Shown here: positions 38,454 through 49,808 of the stretch, one piece after another
Position numbering within the stretch: position 1 is the stretch's first letter
Layout: each line of letters begins with the position of its first letter
DNA from: Citrobacter farmeri
GTDB taxonomy: Bacteria; Pseudomonadota; Gammaproteobacteria; Enterobacterales; Enterobacteriaceae
Direction of reading: 5' to 3'
Length of the DNA: 64,000 nt
NCBI RefSeq assembly: GCF_019048065.1
Contig: NZ_CP077291.1
Coordinates: 3,224,001 to 3,288,000 of the forward strand
Program-made: the position numbers and the translations under genes
The notes under the pieces: generated by a model
Seen by the model: only the letters and a program-made list of their open reading frames with translations
What the model was told of the DNA's origin: nothing
The model's database searches: none

Positions 38454-39389
38454 ATGGCACTGCCAATTCTATTAGATTGCGACCCGGGTCATGATGACGC
38501 TATCGCAATGGTTCTCGCCCTCGCCTCACCGGAACTTGACGTTAAAGCCATCACCTCATCCGCAGGTAACCAGACGCCCGATAAAACGCTGCGCAACGTT
38601 TTGCGGATGCTGACGTTGCTGAATCGCACGGATATTCCGGTGGCGGGCGGTGCGGTGAAACCGTTGATGCGTGAGCTAATCATTGCCGATAACGTCCACG
38701 GCGAAAGCGGACTGGATGGTCCGGCGCTGCCGGAACCCGCCTTTGCGCCTCAGGCCTGTACCGCCGTTGAGCTGATGGCGAAGACGTTACGCGAGAGCAC
38801 ACAGCCGGTCACCCTCGTCGCAACCGGGCCGCAAACCAACGTTGCACTGTTGCTGAACAGCCATCCTGAACTGCATGACAAAATTGCCCGTATCGTGATC
38901 ATGGGCGGTGCAATGGGACTCGGCAACTGGACGCCTGCTGCTGAATTCAATATCTATGTTGACCCGCAAGCGGCTGAAATCGTCTTCCAGTCAGGTATTC
39001 CGGTGGTGATGGCTGGTCTGGACGTTACGCATAAAGCACAAATTCATGTCGAAGATACCGAACGTTTCCGCGCTATCGGCAACCCGGTTTCCACTATCGT
39101 TGCGGAGCTACTCGATTTCTTCCTTGAGTATCATAAGGACGAGAAATGGGGATTCACCGGCGCACCGCTGCATGATCCGTGCACCATCGCCTGGCTGCTG
39201 AAACCCGAACTGTTTACCACCGTCGAACGCTGGGTTGGCGTGGAAACACAGGGGAAATACACCGAGGGGATGACCGTGGTGGACTATTACTTCCTGACAG
39301 GCAATAAACCCAACGCCACGATAATGGTCGATGTGGATCGCCAGCGGTTTGTTGACCTGCTGGCGGAACGACTGAAGTTTTACGCGTGA
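38454..39389 (+). CDS. rihA: Pyrimidine ribonucleoside hydrolase RihA
   Basis: Hydrolyses cytidine and uridine to base plus ribose for pyrimidine salvage. A 311-residue nucleoside hydrolase with the N-terminal Ca-binding motif DCDPGHDDA (about 8-16), conserved ATGPQTNVA (about 122-130) and the C-terminal [10 protein letters not shown] (Asp near 241) that completes the metal site. Ribosome site AAGGAG before the ATG. In E. coli K-12 hscC, ybeU and djl genes follow; here a REP cluster and ybeL come next. Confidence 0.96.
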   Translation: MALPILLDCDPGHDDAIAMVLALASPELDVKAITSSAGNQTPDKTLRNVLRMLTLLNRTDIPVAGGAVKPLMRELIIADNVHGESGLDGPALPEPAFAPQACTAVELMAKTLRESTQPVTLVATGPQTNVALLLNSHPELHDKIARIVIMGGAMGLGNWTPAAEFNIYVDPQAAEIVFQSGIPVVMAGLDVTHKAQIHVEDTERFRAIGNPVSTIVAELLDFFLEYHKDEKWGFTGAPLHDPCTIAWLLKPELFTTVERWVGVETQGKYTEGMTVVDYYFLTGNKPNATIMVDVDRQRFVDLLAERLKFYA

Positions 39390-39394
39390 TCAAT

Positions 39395-39475
39395 GCCGGA
39401 TGGCGCTGACGCTTATCCGGCCTACGTAATAAGTCAGCGTAGGCCTGGTAAGATGCGTCAGTATCGCCATCAGGC
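39395..39475. repeat. BIME between rihA and ybeL
   Basis: GCCGGATGGCGCTGACGCTTATCCGGC (39395-39421) followed by an inverted degenerate unit GTAGGCCTGGTAAGATGCG...CGCCATCAGGC (39439-39475), in the convergent rihA/ybeL gap. Confidence 0.82.
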
Positions 39476-39479
39476 TATA

Positions 39480-39962
39480 TTACGGTTCAAACGGTCGGCG
39501 CTGGAACTGGTCGTGTCCGCATTTTGGGCACAACGGCAGTACATCCGGCGTATACACCGCTAAATGGAAATGGCACTTCTCGCAGACCAGATTGCCCAAC
39601 CCCACCACTTCGCCGCTGTGATATACCCCGTGATGACTCAGGTCCTGAAAGACTTCGCGCCATTCAAGCTGCGTTTTGTCCGTGATATCCGCCAGTTCCT
39701 GCCACAGGCTCTCTTTAATCACCCGCATAAAAACGCTGTCGGACTCCTCTTCCTGACTCTCCTCATAACTCACGGCGAACTCTTCCAGGTCACGTCTGAC
39801 GGCACGCGTCAGTTCGTCCACTTCGGTTCGCGTTAACTCCCCGGCCTGCAAAACCCGCTGCCGCGCCTGTTCCACCAGCGCATCGATATCACGCTCGCCA
39901 TTGCGCAGACGTTCACTTAATGACGCCACCAGTTCACGGTAATATTGAGCAACCTTGTTCAT
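39480..39962 (-). CDS. ybeL: Zinc-ribbon protein YbeL
   Basis: A 160-residue DUF1451 protein of unknown function. The N-terminal two thirds are charged and helical (repeated LSERLRNGERDIDALVEQARQR and TRTEVDELTRAVRRDLEEF), probably coiled coil; the C-terminus has CEKCHFHLAVYT ... LCPKCGHDQF, a four-cysteine zinc ribbon at about 132-153. The CAT start at 39962 has AGGAGGCG upstream. Divergent from leuS across 235 bp in which I see only promoter-type sequence and a short AGCTAC/GTAGCT hairpin. Sigma-S or stress roles have been suggested for relatives; nothing here decides. Confidence 0.92.
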   Translation of the reverse strand: MNKVAQYYRELVASLSERLRNGERDIDALVEQARQRVLQAGELTRTEVDELTRAVRRDLEEFAVSYEESQEEESDSVFMRVIKESLWQELADITDKTQLEWREVFQDLSHHGVYHSGEVVGLGNLVCEKCHFHLAVYTPDVLPLCPKCGHDQFQRRPFEP

Positions 39963-40197
39963 CGTTTCGCCTCCTGGGTCGTTAACTGTCTATAATAATA
40001 GACGTTATTTGGACCGTGCTTTGCAAGACTGCCCACAGAGTGTGTAAATTCGTGCAAGGATTATCGCGGCGTGAATTCGAACCTGAATGCGCGAAAGGCT
40101 GTTTTGACGCGGGCGTTTGGGCTATGCTATGCGGATCTGAAACACCACATCGAAAGCTACGTTTGTAGCTGTATTGAAAACAGGACCACTGGCTGCC

Positions 40198-42780
40198 ATG
40201 CAAGAGCAATACCGCCCGGAAGAGATAGAATCCAAAGTACAGCTTCACTGGGATGAGAAGCGCACATTTGAAGTTACCGAAGACGAGAGCAAAGAGAAGT
40301 ATTACTGCCTGTCTATGCTTCCCTATCCTTCTGGTCGACTACACATGGGCCACGTACGTAACTACACCATCGGTGACGTGATCGCCCGTTATCAGCGCAT
40401 GCTGGGCAAAAACGTGCTGCAGCCTATCGGCTGGGACGCCTTCGGTCTGCCAGCAGAAGGCGCGGCGGTGAAAAATAACACGGCGCCGGCACCGTGGACC
40501 TACGACAACATCGCCTACATGAAGAACCAGCTCAAAATGCTGGGCTTTGGCTATGACTGGAGCCGTGAACTGGCGACCTGCACCCCGGAATACTATCGCT
40601 GGGAACAGAAATTCTTCACCGAACTGTACAAAAAAGGTCTGGTCTATAAGAAGACCTCTGCGGTCAACTGGTGCCCGAACGATCAGACCGTACTGGCGAA
40701 CGAGCAGGTTATCGACGGCTGCTGCTGGCGTTGCGACACCAAAGTTGAGCGTAAAGAGATCCCACAATGGTTTATTAAAATCACTGCTTACGCCGACGAA
40801 CTGCTGAACGATCTGGATAAACTGGACCACTGGCCTGACACCGTGAAAACGATGCAGCGCAACTGGATTGGCCGCTCTGAAGGCGTGGAAATCACCTTCA
40901 ACGTGAACGGTTATGACAACACGCTGACCGTCTACACAACCCGCCCGGACACCTTTATGGGTGCCACCTACCTGGCGGTTGCCGCAGGCCATCCGCTGGC
41001 CCAGAAAGCGGCAGAGAGCAATCCTGAACTGGCGGCCTTTATCGACGAATGCCGCAATACCAAAGTGGCCGAAGCCGACATGGCGACCATGGAGAAAAAA
41101 GGCGTCGACACCGGCTTTAAAGCAATTCATCCGCTGACCGGCGAAGCGATCCCGGTCTGGGCGGCTAACTTTGTGCTGATGGAATATGGCACTGGCGCGG
41201 TTATGGCCGTACCGGGTCACGATCAGCGCGACTACGAATTTGCGACCAAATACGGCTTAACCATTAAACCGGTCATCCTGGCAGCCGATGGTTCTGAGCC
41301 GGACCTGTCCGAACAGGCGATGACCGATAAAGGCGTCCTGTTTAACTCCGGTGAATTTGACGGTCTGGCCTTCGAAGCGGCCTTTAACGCCATTGCCGAC
41401 AAGCTGGCTGCCAAAGGTGTGGGCGAGCGTAAAATCAACTACCGTCTGCGCGACTGGGGCGTTTCTCGTCAGCGTTACTGGGGGGCACCGATCCCGATGG
41501 TTACGCTGGAAGACGGCACCGTGCTGCCGACGCCGGAAGATCAACTGCCGGTGATCCTGCCGGAAGATGTCGTGATGGACGGCATTACCAGCCCGATCAA
41601 AGCCGATCCTGAGTGGGCGAAAACCACCGTTAACGGTCAGCCGGCGCTGCGTGAAACCGACACCTTCGACACCTTTATGGAGTCATCCTGGTATTATGCG
41701 CGCTACACCTGCCCGCAATATCAGGAAGGGATGCTGGATTCCAAAGCAGCTAACTACTGGCTGCCGGTTGATATTTACATTGGCGGTATCGAACACGCCA
41801 TCATGCACCTGCTCTACTTCCGCTTCTTCCACAAACTGATGCGCGATGCTGGCATGGTGAACTCTGACGAACCGGCAAAACAATTGCTGTGTCAGGGGAT
41901 GGTACTGGCGGATGCGTTCTACTATGTCGGCGAAAACGGCGAGCGTAACTGGGTTTCCCCGGTGGATGCGATCGTTGAGCGCGACGAGAAAGGTCGTATC
42001 GTGAAGGCGAAAGACGCGGCAGGCCATGAACTGGTGTATACCGGCATGAGCAAAATGTCCAAGTCGAAAAACAACGGTATCGACCCGCAGGTAATGGTTG
42101 AGCGTTACGGCGCGGACACCGTGCGTCTGTTTATGATGTTCGCCTCTCCGGCTGATATGACGCTGGAATGGCAGGAGTCCGGCGTGGAAGGCGCTAACCG
42201 CTTCCTGAAACGTGTCTGGAAACTGGTGTACGAACACACTTCCCGTGGCGATGTTGCGCCGCTGAACGTTGACGCGCTGACGGAAGATCAGAAAGCGCTG
42301 CGTCGCGATGTACACAAAACCATCGCCAAAGTGACCGATGATATCGGACGTCGTCAGACCTTCAACACCGCAATTGCCGCCGTGATGGAGCTGATGAATA
42401 AGCTGGCGAAAGCTCCGCAGGATAACGAGCAGGATCGCGCGCTGATGCAGGAAGCCCTGTTAGCGGTGGTGCGGATGCTTAACCCGTTCACCCCACACGT
42501 CTGCTTTACGCTGTGGCAGGCGCTGAAAGGCGAAGGCGACATCGACAACGCGCCGTGGCCGGTCGCGGACGACGCCGCAATGGTCGAAGACTCCACGCTG
42601 GTAGTGGTGCAGGTTAACGGCAAGGTGCGTGGTAAAATCACCGTTCCGGTGAATGCGACAGAAGAACAGGTTCGCGAACGTGCGGGCCAGGAACATCTGG
42701 TCGCAAAATATCTTGATGGCGTTACCGTGCGTAAAGTGATTTACGTGCCGGGTAAACTCCTCAATCTGGTCGTTGGCTAA
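40198..42780 (+). CDS. leuS: Leucyl-tRNA synthetase
   Basis: A class I synthetase that charges leucine tRNAs, including the leuW tRNA of this window. The ATG at 40198 ([13 protein letters not shown]) gives 860 residues as in E. coli; an in-frame ATG eight codons earlier at 40174 lacks conservation. HMGH motif about 49-52, CP1 editing domain about 225-415 with the [12 protein letters not shown] threonine-rich region and [28 protein letters not shown] at about 619, anticodon-binding helices and a C-terminal tRNA-binding tail. First gene of leuS-lptE-holA-nadD. Confidence 0.98.
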   Translation: MQEQYRPEEIESKVQLHWDEKRTFEVTEDESKEKYYCLSMLPYPSGRLHMGHVRNYTIGDVIARYQRMLGKNVLQPIGWDAFGLPAEGAAVKNNTAPAPWTYDNIAYMKNQLKMLGFGYDWSRELATCTPEYYRWEQKFFTELYKKGLVYKKTSAVNWCPNDQTVLANEQVIDGCCWRCDTKVERKEIPQWFIKITAYADELLNDLDKLDHWPDTVKTMQRNWIGRSEGVEITFNVNGYDNTLTVYTTRPDTFMGATYLAVAAGHPLAQKAAESNPELAAFIDECRNTKVAEADMATMEKKGVDTGFKAIHPLTGEAIPVWAANFVLMEYGTGAVMAVPGHDQRDYEFATKYGLTIKPVILAADGSEPDLSEQAMTDKGVLFNSGEFDGLAFEAAFNAIADKLAAKGVGERKINYRLRDWGVSRQRYWGAPIPMVTLEDGTVLPTPEDQLPVILPEDVVMDGITSPIKADPEWAKTTVNGQPALRETDTFDTFMESSWYYARYTCPQYQEGMLDSKAANYWLPVDIYIGGIEHAIMHLLYFRFFHKLMRDAGMVNSDEPAKQLLCQGMVLADAFYYVGENGERNWVSPVDAIVERDEKGRIVKAKDAAGHELVYTGMSKMSKSKNNGIDPQVMVERYGADTVRLFMMFASPADMTLEWQESGVEGANRFLKRVWKLVYEHTSRGDVAPLNVDALTEDQKALRRDVHKTIAKVTDDIGRRQTFNTAIAAVMELMNKLAKAPQDNEQDRALMQEALLAVVRMLNPFTPHVCFTLWQALKGEGDIDNAPWPVADDAAMVEDSTLVVVQVNGKVRGKITVPVNATEEQVRERAGQEHLVAKYLDGVTVRKVIYVPGKLLNLVVG

Positions 42781-42794
42781 GCGCGGGAGGAAGC

Positions 42795-43385
42795 GTGCGA
42801 TATCTGGCAACATTGTTGTTATCTCTGGCGGTGTTAACCACCGCCGGGTGTGGCTGGCACCTGCGCAATACCACGCAGGTTCCGGACACCATGAAAACCA
42901 TGATTCTGGACACGGGGGATCCGAATGGTCCGTTAAGCCGTGCGGTGCGTAACCAACTGCGTCTGAATGACATTGAGCTACTGGATAAGAGCACACTGCG
43001 TAAAGACGTGCCGTCTCTGCGTTTGGGTCGGGTCAGTATTTCACAAGATACCGCGTCTGTCTTCCAGAATGGTCAGACAGCGGAATATCAGATGATTATG
43101 ACGGTCAATGCGTCAGTATTGATTCCGGGTCACGATATTTATCCTCTCAGCGTCCGGATATTCCGTTCGTTCTTCGACAACCCGCAGATGGCACTGGCGA
43201 AAGATAACGAACAGGAAATGATCATCAAAGAGATGTACGACAAAGCGGCGGAACAGCTGATTCGTAAGCTGCCGAGCGTCCATGCTGCGGATCGTCTCTC
43301 ATCGCAAGAAGAGGTTGCCGTTGATGATAAAGAAGCGGCTCCCGCTTCCTCTTCAACGCGTGTCTCCAGCACGCTGGGTAACTGA
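42795..43385 (+). CDS. lptE: LPS-assembly lipoprotein LptE
   Basis: Plugs the LptD barrel and delivers lipopolysaccharide to the outer leaflet. Starts with GTG at 42795 behind GGGAGGAAG; signal peptide with lipobox TAGC (Cys19). The 196 residues are three more than I recall for E. coli; the difference lies in the poorly conserved Ser/Glu/Ala-rich tail ([18 protein letters not shown]...). The core with [22 protein letters not shown] and [15 protein letters not shown] is well conserved. Essential in E. coli. Overlaps the holA start by one base. Confidence 0.96.
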   Translation: MRYLATLLLSLAVLTTAGCGWHLRNTTQVPDTMKTMILDTGDPNGPLSRAVRNQLRLNDIELLDKSTLRKDVPSLRLGRVSISQDTASVFQNGQTAEYQMIMTVNASVLIPGHDIYPLSVRIFRSFFDNPQMALAKDNEQEMIIKEMYDKAAEQLIRKLPSVHAADRLSSQEEVAVDDKEAAPASSSTRVSSTLGN

Positions 43386-44416
43386 TGATTCGGTTGTACC
43401 CTGAACAACTCCGCGCGCAACTCTCTGAAGGGTTGCGCGCGGCGTATCTGTTACTCGGAAACGATCCGCTGCTGTTGCAGGAAAGCCAGGACGCCATCCG
43501 CCAGGTTGCAGCAACTCAAGGATTCGACGAACACCATACTTTTACGCTCGACAACAATACCGACTGGAATGCATTGTTCTCGCAATGTCAGGCAATGAGC
43601 CTGTTTGCCAGTCGTCAGACGCTGCTGTTGCTGCTACCCGAAAATGGCCCGAATGCCGCCATTAATGAACAACTGGTTACGCTGGTTCAGCTGATGCATG
43701 ACGATCTGCTGCTGATCGTACGCGGAAACAAGCTCAGCAAGGCGCAGGAAAATGCCGCTTGGTTTGGCGCGCTGGCCGAGCGAAGCGTACAGGTCAGTTG
43801 TCAGACGCCGGAACAGGCACAGCTTCCCCGGTGGGTAGCAGCCCGCGCAAAGCAAAATAATTTGCAACTGGACGACGCGGCGAATCAACTATTGTGCTAT
43901 TGCTATGAAGGTAACCTGCTGGCACTGGCGCAAGCACTGGAACGGTTATCCTTATTGTGGCCCGACGGTAAGCTCACCCTGCCCCGTGTCGAGCAGGCCG
44001 TTAACGATGCCGCCCACTTCACCCCTTTCCATTGGGTGGATGCGCTGGTTATGGGCAAAAGTAAGCGCGCCCTGCACATTCTTCAGCAGTTACGTCTGGA
44101 AGGCAGCGAACCGGTTATTTTGCTGCGCACCCTGCAACGTGAACTGCTACTGCTGGTCACGTTGAAACGCCAGTCGGCTCACACCCCGCTGCGCACGCTC
44201 TTTGATAAGCACCGCGTCTGGCAAAACCGCCGTGGCATGATTGGTGACGCGCTGAATCGGCTTAGCCCGGCACAGCTACGTCAGGCGGTGCAATTACTGA
44301 CACGTACGGAATTAACGCTGAAGCAGGACTATGGCCAGTCGGTGTGGGCAGAGCTTGAAGGGCTCTCACTGCTGATTTGCCACAAAGCGCTGGCTGAAGT
44401 TTTTATTGATGGCTGA
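43385..44416 (+). CDS. holA: DNA polymerase III delta subunit
   Basis: The clamp-loader wrench that opens the beta ring. A 343-residue AAA+-like protein lacking a functional P-loop; the N-terminal beta-interacting motif lies around [12 protein letters not shown] (Leu73/Phe74 region), and the C-terminal collar domain begins near residue 210. Length equals E. coli HolA. The start shares an A with the lptE stop, and the stop lies one base before nadD, so the leuS-lptE-holA-nadD block is tightly coupled. Confidence 0.96.
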   Translation: MIRLYPEQLRAQLSEGLRAAYLLLGNDPLLLQESQDAIRQVAATQGFDEHHTFTLDNNTDWNALFSQCQAMSLFASRQTLLLLLPENGPNAAINEQLVTLVQLMHDDLLLIVRGNKLSKAQENAAWFGALAERSVQVSCQTPEQAQLPRWVAARAKQNNLQLDDAANQLLCYCYEGNLLALAQALERLSLLWPDGKLTLPRVEQAVNDAAHFTPFHWVDALVMGKSKRALHILQQLRLEGSEPVILLRTLQRELLLLVTLKRQSAHTPLRTLFDKHRVWQNRRGMIGDALNRLSPAQLRQAVQLLTRTELTLKQDYGQSVWAELEGLSLLICHKALAEVFIDG

Positions 44417-44417
44417 T

Positions 44418-45059
44418 ATGAAATCATTACAGGCTCTCTTTGGCGGCACCTTTGATCCGGTGCACTATGGTCACCTCAAGCCCGTGGAAACGCTGGCCAA
44501 TCTGATTGGTCTGTCGCGGGTCATCGTGATGCCCAATAATGTTCCCCCTCATCGCCCGCAGCCGGAGGCGACCAGTGCACAGCGAAAAACCATGCTTGAG
44601 CTGGCGATTGCCGACAAGCCGCTGTTTATCCTCGATGAGCGCGAACTGCAGCACGACACCCCCTCCTATACGGCGCAAACGCTGAAAGCCTGGCGTGAAG
44701 AACAAGGCCCGGATGTCCCGCTGGCGTTTATCATTGGCCAGGACTCGTTGCTGACCTTCCCGACCTGGCATGACTACGAAACAATTCTCGACAATACCCA
44801 TCTGATTGTCTGCCGCCGTCCCGGCTACCCGCTCGAAATGGCGCAGGAACAGCATCAGCATTGGCTGGATCAGCACCTGACAAATACGCCAGACGATCTG
44901 CACCAGCTACCGGCCGGGAAAATTTATCTCGCCGAGACGCCGTGGTTCAATATTTCCGCCACGATCATCCGCGAACGACTGGAAAACGGCGAGTCATGTG
45001 ATGACCTGATGCCGCGCGCAGTGCTTGACTATATCAATCAGCACGGACTATATCGCTAA
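44418..45059 (+). CDS. nadD: Nicotinate-mononucleotide adenylyltransferase
   Basis: Makes deamido-NAD from NaMN and ATP; essential for NAD synthesis. The ATG at 44418 ([20 protein letters not shown]) gives 213 residues as in E. coli; an ATG at 44409 inside holA is a possible alternative. The nucleotidyltransferase signature [11 protein letters not shown] (about 9-19) and the C-terminal [10 protein letters not shown] (about 180-189, ISSTxxR type) are intact. The last 26 bp overlap the 3' end of cobD on the opposite strand. Confidence 0.96.
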   Translation: MKSLQALFGGTFDPVHYGHLKPVETLANLIGLSRVIVMPNNVPPHRPQPEATSAQRKTMLELAIADKPLFILDERELQHDTPSYTAQTLKAWREEQGPDVPLAFIIGQDSLLTFPTWHDYETILDNTHLIVCRRPGYPLEMAQEQHQHWLDQHLTNTPDDLHQLPAGKIYLAETPWFNISATIIRERLENGESCDDLMPRAVLDYINQHGLYR

Positions 45060-46119
45060 GCACCGCGCTTAACGCCGCCAGCAGGCGGTCGTTCTCTTCC
45101 TGACTGCGTATTGCCACACGGAAATAACGTCCATCAAGTCCTGGGTAATTGGCGCAACTGCGGATCAGAATATGCTGCGCCAGCAACGCACGCTGGAGAT
45201 CGGTTTCGCAGCGCAACAGGAGATAATTCGCCTGGCCGGGATACACCGTCAGTCCCGGCAGCGCACGCAACTGCTGATAAAAGCGTCCGCCCTCTTCCCG
45301 CAGCCACTGCCATGTCGCCTGTTGATAGGCGGTATCCTCCAGAACCTGTTCCCCAGCCAGCGCGGCAAAAGCGTTGATCGACCACGGCATTTGCCGCGCC
45401 CTCATCGTCGCGACCGCCTGCTCATCGCTGTTGATGAGATACCCCAATCGCAGTCCGGGGATAGCATAGAATTTTGTCAGCGAACGCAGAACCCAGATAT
45501 GCGGGTTATCCTTTAACAGCGGTATAAATCCCGCTTCGTCAGCGATAAAATCGATAAATGCTTCATCAAGAATCAGCGCAATATTCAGCGCCTGACAGCG
45601 CCTGGCAATCGCCTCGAGTAACGCCCGCTCCGGCAATAATCCGGTGGGATTGTTAGGCGTACACAAAAACAGACAGTCCAGTTCTGCCGTTAACGCATCG
45701 AGAATCGCCCCGGTCAGTTGCCAGCCATCCTCTTCACGCAGCATGAACGTATCAATGACGCATTCGCTCCACTGCAACGCGCGGCGGTATTCGGCAAATC
45801 CCGGCGCGACGATCATCGCCCGCCGCGGTTTCAAACCGTTCACCAGGGTAAAGATCGACTCGGTCTCACCGTTACCGGCGAGGATCCAACTGGCGGGCAC
45901 CTGATGATGTCGGGCCAGCGCCTGGTGCAAATGGCGGTAATCGACATCTGGATAACGCTCGGCAAGGTGCAAATTGTCGACGATGGCGCGTTTTACCGTT
46001 TCAGGCATACCCAGCGGATTAATATTCGCGCTAAAATCCAGCAACTGCTCGGGCAAGATCCCAAGCAGTTCGGCAGCCTCACGGGTGTTACCGCCGTGGG
46101 CGCTTTTGAATAGAGACAT
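45034..46119 (-). CDS. cobD: L-threonine-O-3-phosphate decarboxylase CobD
   Basis: A PLP enzyme of aminotransferase fold I that makes (R)-1-amino-2-propanol-O-2-phosphate, the linker between corrin ring and nucleotide loop of cobalamin. The ATG at 46119 ([20 protein letters not shown]) follows GGAGCGG and gives 361 residues; the open frame extends to 46185 but without conservation. The PLP lysine lies in [15 protein letters not shown], with [10 protein letters not shown] and ILDEAFIDF as cofactor motifs. Similar to Salmonella CobD; E. coli K-12 lacks it. Divergent from cobC. (In Pseudomonas naming, cobD is a different gene.). Confidence 0.93.
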   Translation of the reverse strand: MSLFKSAHGGNTREAAELLGILPEQLLDFSANINPLGMPETVKRAIVDNLHLAERYPDVDYRHLHQALARHHQVPASWILAGNGETESIFTLVNGLKPRRAMIVAPGFAEYRRALQWSECVIDTFMLREEDGWQLTGAILDALTAELDCLFLCTPNNPTGLLPERALLEAIARRCQALNIALILDEAFIDFIADEAGFIPLLKDNPHIWVLRSLTKFYAIPGLRLGYLINSDEQAVATMRARQMPWSINAFAALAGEQVLEDTAYQQATWQWLREEGGRFYQQLRALPGLTVYPGQANYLLLRCETDLQRALLAQHILIRSCANYPGLDGRYFRVAIRSQEENDRLLAALSAVLSDIVRAD

Positions 46120-46216
46120 TGTGCCGCTCCTGGCAAAAGAGGCTATTTTAGAGAAAATAGCGCGCGCATTCAGGGCGAATATCATGTTTTGCGCGAATAC
46201 GTATCACGAGGGGAAA

Positions 46217-46828
46217 ATGCGACTCTGGTTAGTTCGTCATGGTGAAACCGAGGCCAATGTGGCGGGATTGTACAGCGGTCATGCCCCCACGCCGTTGACC
46301 GGGCGCGGCGTGAAACAGGCGCAAACGCTGAATACGCTGCTCAGCCAGGTTCCCTTTGAACAGGTGCTGTGTAGCGAGCTGGAGCGCGCGCAGCACACGG
46401 CTCGTTTAGTGCTTCAGGGGCGTGAACTACCGCTGCAGGTGAAGCCCGAGCTCAATGAGATGTTCTTTGGCGACTGGGAGATGCGCCATCACCGGGATCT
46501 GACCCACGAAGATGCCGATAACTATGCGGCCTGGTGCAACGACTGGCAAAATGCGGTTCCCACTAATGGAGAAGGGTTTCAGGCCTTCGCCCGGCGCGTT
46601 GAGCAGGCGATAGCACTCCTTGCCGACTATCGGCACCACGATCATGTGCTGATGGTCAGCCATCAGGGGGTTCTCAGCCTGCTGATCGCCCGGTTGCTTG
46701 CCATGCCCGCCGCGGCGATGTGGCATTTTCGCGTTGAGCAAGGCTGCTGGAGCGCCATTGATTTCACTGGCGATTTTGCCACGCTTCGGGTTCTCAACAG
46801 CAGAGCGATATGGACGCCCGGCGAGTAA
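46217..46828 (+). CDS. cobC: Alpha-ribazole-5'-phosphate phosphatase CobC
   Basis: A 203-residue histidine phosphatase that removes the phosphate from alpha-ribazole phosphate or adenosylcobalamin phosphate late in B12 synthesis. Catalytic motif LVRHGETEAN with His8, partner His in VVSHQGVLS-type segment (MVSHQGVLS, about 150-158), plus Glu in EMFFGDWE. Start 46217 behind GAGGGG; upstream in-frame codons back to 45974 overlap cobD and are rejected. With cobD it supports corrinoid salvage and de novo completion. Confidence 0.94.
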   Translation: MRLWLVRHGETEANVAGLYSGHAPTPLTGRGVKQAQTLNTLLSQVPFEQVLCSELERAQHTARLVLQGRELPLQVKPELNEMFFGDWEMRHHRDLTHEDADNYAAWCNDWQNAVPTNGEGFQAFARRVEQAIALLADYRHHDHVLMVSHQGVLSLLIARLLAMPAAAMWHFRVEQGCWSAIDFTGDFATLRVLNSRAIWTPGE

Positions 46829-47008
46829 AAAGTCTGTTTTTTATCGCCAGAAACGCTCCGACCATTGACTCCCCCGGACAGGCTGCTATTCTCCGCTGCC
46901 AGACTTTTCCCGCCCTTCCGCGTTTTGCAGAAATTGTTTTACAAAAATGGCGATGCATTCTGTTGCATGGGGTGGGATGATAGCCCACTTTCAAAAGCCG
47001 CCCGGTGA

Positions 47009-47404
<396 letters not shown>

Positions 47405-47407
47405 TGC

Positions 47408-47875
47408 GTGAAGCTTCAACTTGTCGCGGTAGGCACAAAAATGCCCGACTGGGTACAAACCGGTTTTACCGAGTACCTACGGCGTTTTCCTAAAGATATG
47501 CCTTTTGAGCTGATCGAAATTCCGGCCGGCAAACGCGGCAAGAACGCGGACATCAAGCGTATTCTCGACAAAGAGGGTGAACAGATGCTGGCGGCCGCTG
47601 GCAAAAACCGCATCGTCACCCTGGATATTCCCGGTAAGCCCTGGGACACGCCGCAACTGGCAACCGAACTGGAACGCTGGAAACTGGACGGTCGTGATGT
47701 AAGCCTGTTAATCGGCGGGCCGGAGGGATTATCCCCTGCCTGTAAAGCGGCGGCAGAACAAAGTTGGTCGCTCTCTGCGCTAACACTTCCTCATCCGCTT
47801 GTCCGGGTGCTGGTGGCAGAGAGCCTGTATCGGGCGTGGAGCATTACCACTAATCACCCTTATCACCGTGAGTGA
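47408..47875 (+). CDS. rlmH: 23S rRNA pseudouridine-1915 N3-methyltransferase
   Basis: A 155-residue SPOUT-class methyltransferase that modifies psi1915 in helix 69 of 23S rRNA on assembled 70S ribosomes. GTG start at 47408. The knotted SAM site is recognisable in [24 protein letters not shown] and the C-terminal [20 protein letters not shown]...NHPYHRE. It pairs functionally with the upstream rsfS (both act on 50S) and precedes mrdA by 29 bp. Confidence 0.96.
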   Translation: MKLQLVAVGTKMPDWVQTGFTEYLRRFPKDMPFELIEIPAGKRGKNADIKRILDKEGEQMLAAAGKNRIVTLDIPGKPWDTPQLATELERWKLDGRDVSLLIGGPEGLSPACKAAAEQSWSLSALTLPHPLVRVLVAESLYRAWSITTNHPYHRE

Positions 47876-47904
47876 TCACTGAGCTTGAGTAGACTAAGCA
47901 GCGG

Positions 47905-49806
47905 ATGAAATTACAGAATTCTTTTCGCGACTATACGGCTGAGTCCGCGCTATTTGTGCGTCGGGCGCTGGTCGCTTTTTTGGGTATCTTACTGCTCACC
48001 GGCGTGCTTATCGCCAACCTGTATAATCTACAGATCGTCCGTTTTACCGATTACCAGACTCGCTCGAATGAAAACCGAATCAAGCTGGTGCCCATCGCCC
48101 CCAGCCGCGGCATTATCTATGATCGTAACGGTATTCCGCTTGCCCTGAACCGCACCATTTACCAGATCGAAATGATGCCCGAAAAGGTCGATAACGTACA
48201 GCAAACGTTGGATGCCCTGCGCAGCGTCGTCGACCTGACCGATGATGATATTGCGGCATTCAAGAAAGAGCGCGCACGTTCGCACCGCTTTACCTCTATT
48301 CCCGTCAAAACTAACCTGACCGAAGTCCAGGTTGCGCGTTTTGCCGTTAACCAGTACCGCTTCCCCGGCGTTGAAGTGAAGGGCTACAAGCGCCGGTTCT
48401 ACCCGTATGGTTCCGCGCTCACCCACGTCATTGGCTACGTGTCAAAGATTAACGATAAAGACGTTGAGCGACTGGATAAGGATGGCAAGCTGGCTAATTA
48501 CGCAGCCACCCATGATATCGGGAAACTGGGGATTGAGCGCTACTACGAAGATGTGCTGCACGGCCAGACCGGCTACGAGGAAGTCGAAGTCAACAACCGT
48601 GGCCGCGTCATCCGTCAGCTCAAAGAAGTTCCACCGCAGGCAGGACACGACATCTACCTGACGCTGGATCTTAAACTGCAGCAGTATATCGAAACGCTGC
48701 TCGCTGGCAGTCGTGCCGCAGTGGTGGTCACCGACCCACGTACCGGCGGCGTGCTGGCGCTGGTCTCGATGCCAAGTTATGACCCGAACCTGTTCGTCGA
48801 TGGCATCTCCAGCAAAGATTACTCCGGTCTGCTTAACGATCCGAACACGCCGCTGGTCAACCGCGCAACGCAAGGGGTTTATCCGCCAGCATCAACGGTG
48901 AAACCGTATGTCGCCGTGTCGGCATTAAGCGCGGGCGTCATCACCCGCAACACCAGCCTGTTTGACCCTGGCTGGTGGCAGTTGCCAGGATCAGAAAAAC
49001 GCTACCGCGACTGGAAGAAATGGGGTCACGGACATCTGAATATCACGAAATCGCTGGAAGAATCTGCAGATACCTTCTTCTATCAGGTCGCTTATGACAT
49101 GGGGATCGATCGGCTCTCCGAATGGATGGGCAAATTCGGTTACGGTCACTATACCGGCATCGATCTGGCGGAAGAGCGTTCCGGCAACATGCCTACCCGC
49201 GAGTGGAAACTCAAACGCTTCAAAAAGCCCTGGTATCAGGGTGATACCATCCCGGTCGGCATTGGTCAGGGCTACTGGACGGCAACGCCGATTCAGATGA
49301 GTAAAGCACTGATGATTTTGATTAACGATGGCGTAGTGAAGGTGCCTCACCTGCTGATGAGTACGGCGGAAAACGGCAAGAAAATTCCCTGGGTGCAACC
49401 GCAGGAGCCACCGGTTGGCGATATTCACTCTGGTTACTGGGAACTGGCGAAAGACGGTATGTTTGGCGTTGCCAACCGTGGTAACGGAACAGCGCACAAA
49501 TATTTTGCCAGCGCACCGTATAAAATTGCCGCCAAATCCGGTACCGCGCAGGTCTTTGGTCTGAAAGCCAACGAAACCTATAACGCGCATAAAATTGCCG
49601 AGCGCCTGCGTGATCATAAACTGATGACTGCATTTGCACCGTACAACAACCCGCAGGTCGCGGTCGCCATCATCCTTGAAAACGGAGGGGCAGGCCCGGC
49701 GGTGGGTACCATTATGCGTCAGATTCTTGACCACATCATGTTGGGCGATAACAACACCGATCTGCCAGCGGAAAACCCGGCGGTTGCAGCGGCGGAGGAT
49801 CAATAA
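47905..49806 (+). CDS. mrdA: Penicillin-binding protein 2
   Basis: The transpeptidase of the elongasome, required for rod shape; target of mecillinam. A 633-residue class B PBP: cytoplasmic tail and membrane anchor (about 20-45), pedestal domain (about 60-230), and transpeptidase domain with Ser330 in STVKP (by codon count), SAD in EESADTFF (about 386) and KSGT in [10 protein letters not shown] (about 544). Length equals E. coli PBP2. Two bases separate it from mrdB, whose product is its glycosyltransferase partner. Confidence 0.98.
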   Translation: MKLQNSFRDYTAESALFVRRALVAFLGILLLTGVLIANLYNLQIVRFTDYQTRSNENRIKLVPIAPSRGIIYDRNGIPLALNRTIYQIEMMPEKVDNVQQTLDALRSVVDLTDDDIAAFKKERARSHRFTSIPVKTNLTEVQVARFAVNQYRFPGVEVKGYKRRFYPYGSALTHVIGYVSKINDKDVERLDKDGKLANYAATHDIGKLGIERYYEDVLHGQTGYEEVEVNNRGRVIRQLKEVPPQAGHDIYLTLDLKLQQYIETLLAGSRAAVVVTDPRTGGVLALVSMPSYDPNLFVDGISSKDYSGLLNDPNTPLVNRATQGVYPPASTVKPYVAVSALSAGVITRNTSLFDPGWWQLPGSEKRYRDWKKWGHGHLNITKSLEESADTFFYQVAYDMGIDRLSEWMGKFGYGHYTGIDLAEERSGNMPTREWKLKRFKKPWYQGDTIPVGIGQGYWTATPIQMSKALMILINDGVVKVPHLLMSTAENGKKIPWVQPQEPPVGDIHSGYWELAKDGMFGVANRGNGTAHKYFASAPYKIAAKSGTAQVFGLKANETYNAHKIAERLRDHKLMTAFAPYNNPQVAVAIILENGGAGPAVGTIMRQILDHIMLGDNNTDLPAENPAVAAAEDQ

Positions 49807-49808
49807 CC

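Noticed and set aside
40155..40170. AGCTAC-GTTT-GTAGCT hairpin in the leuS leader
   Set aside because: Short stem without a T tract or leucine-codon leader peptide; insufficient to claim attenuation.
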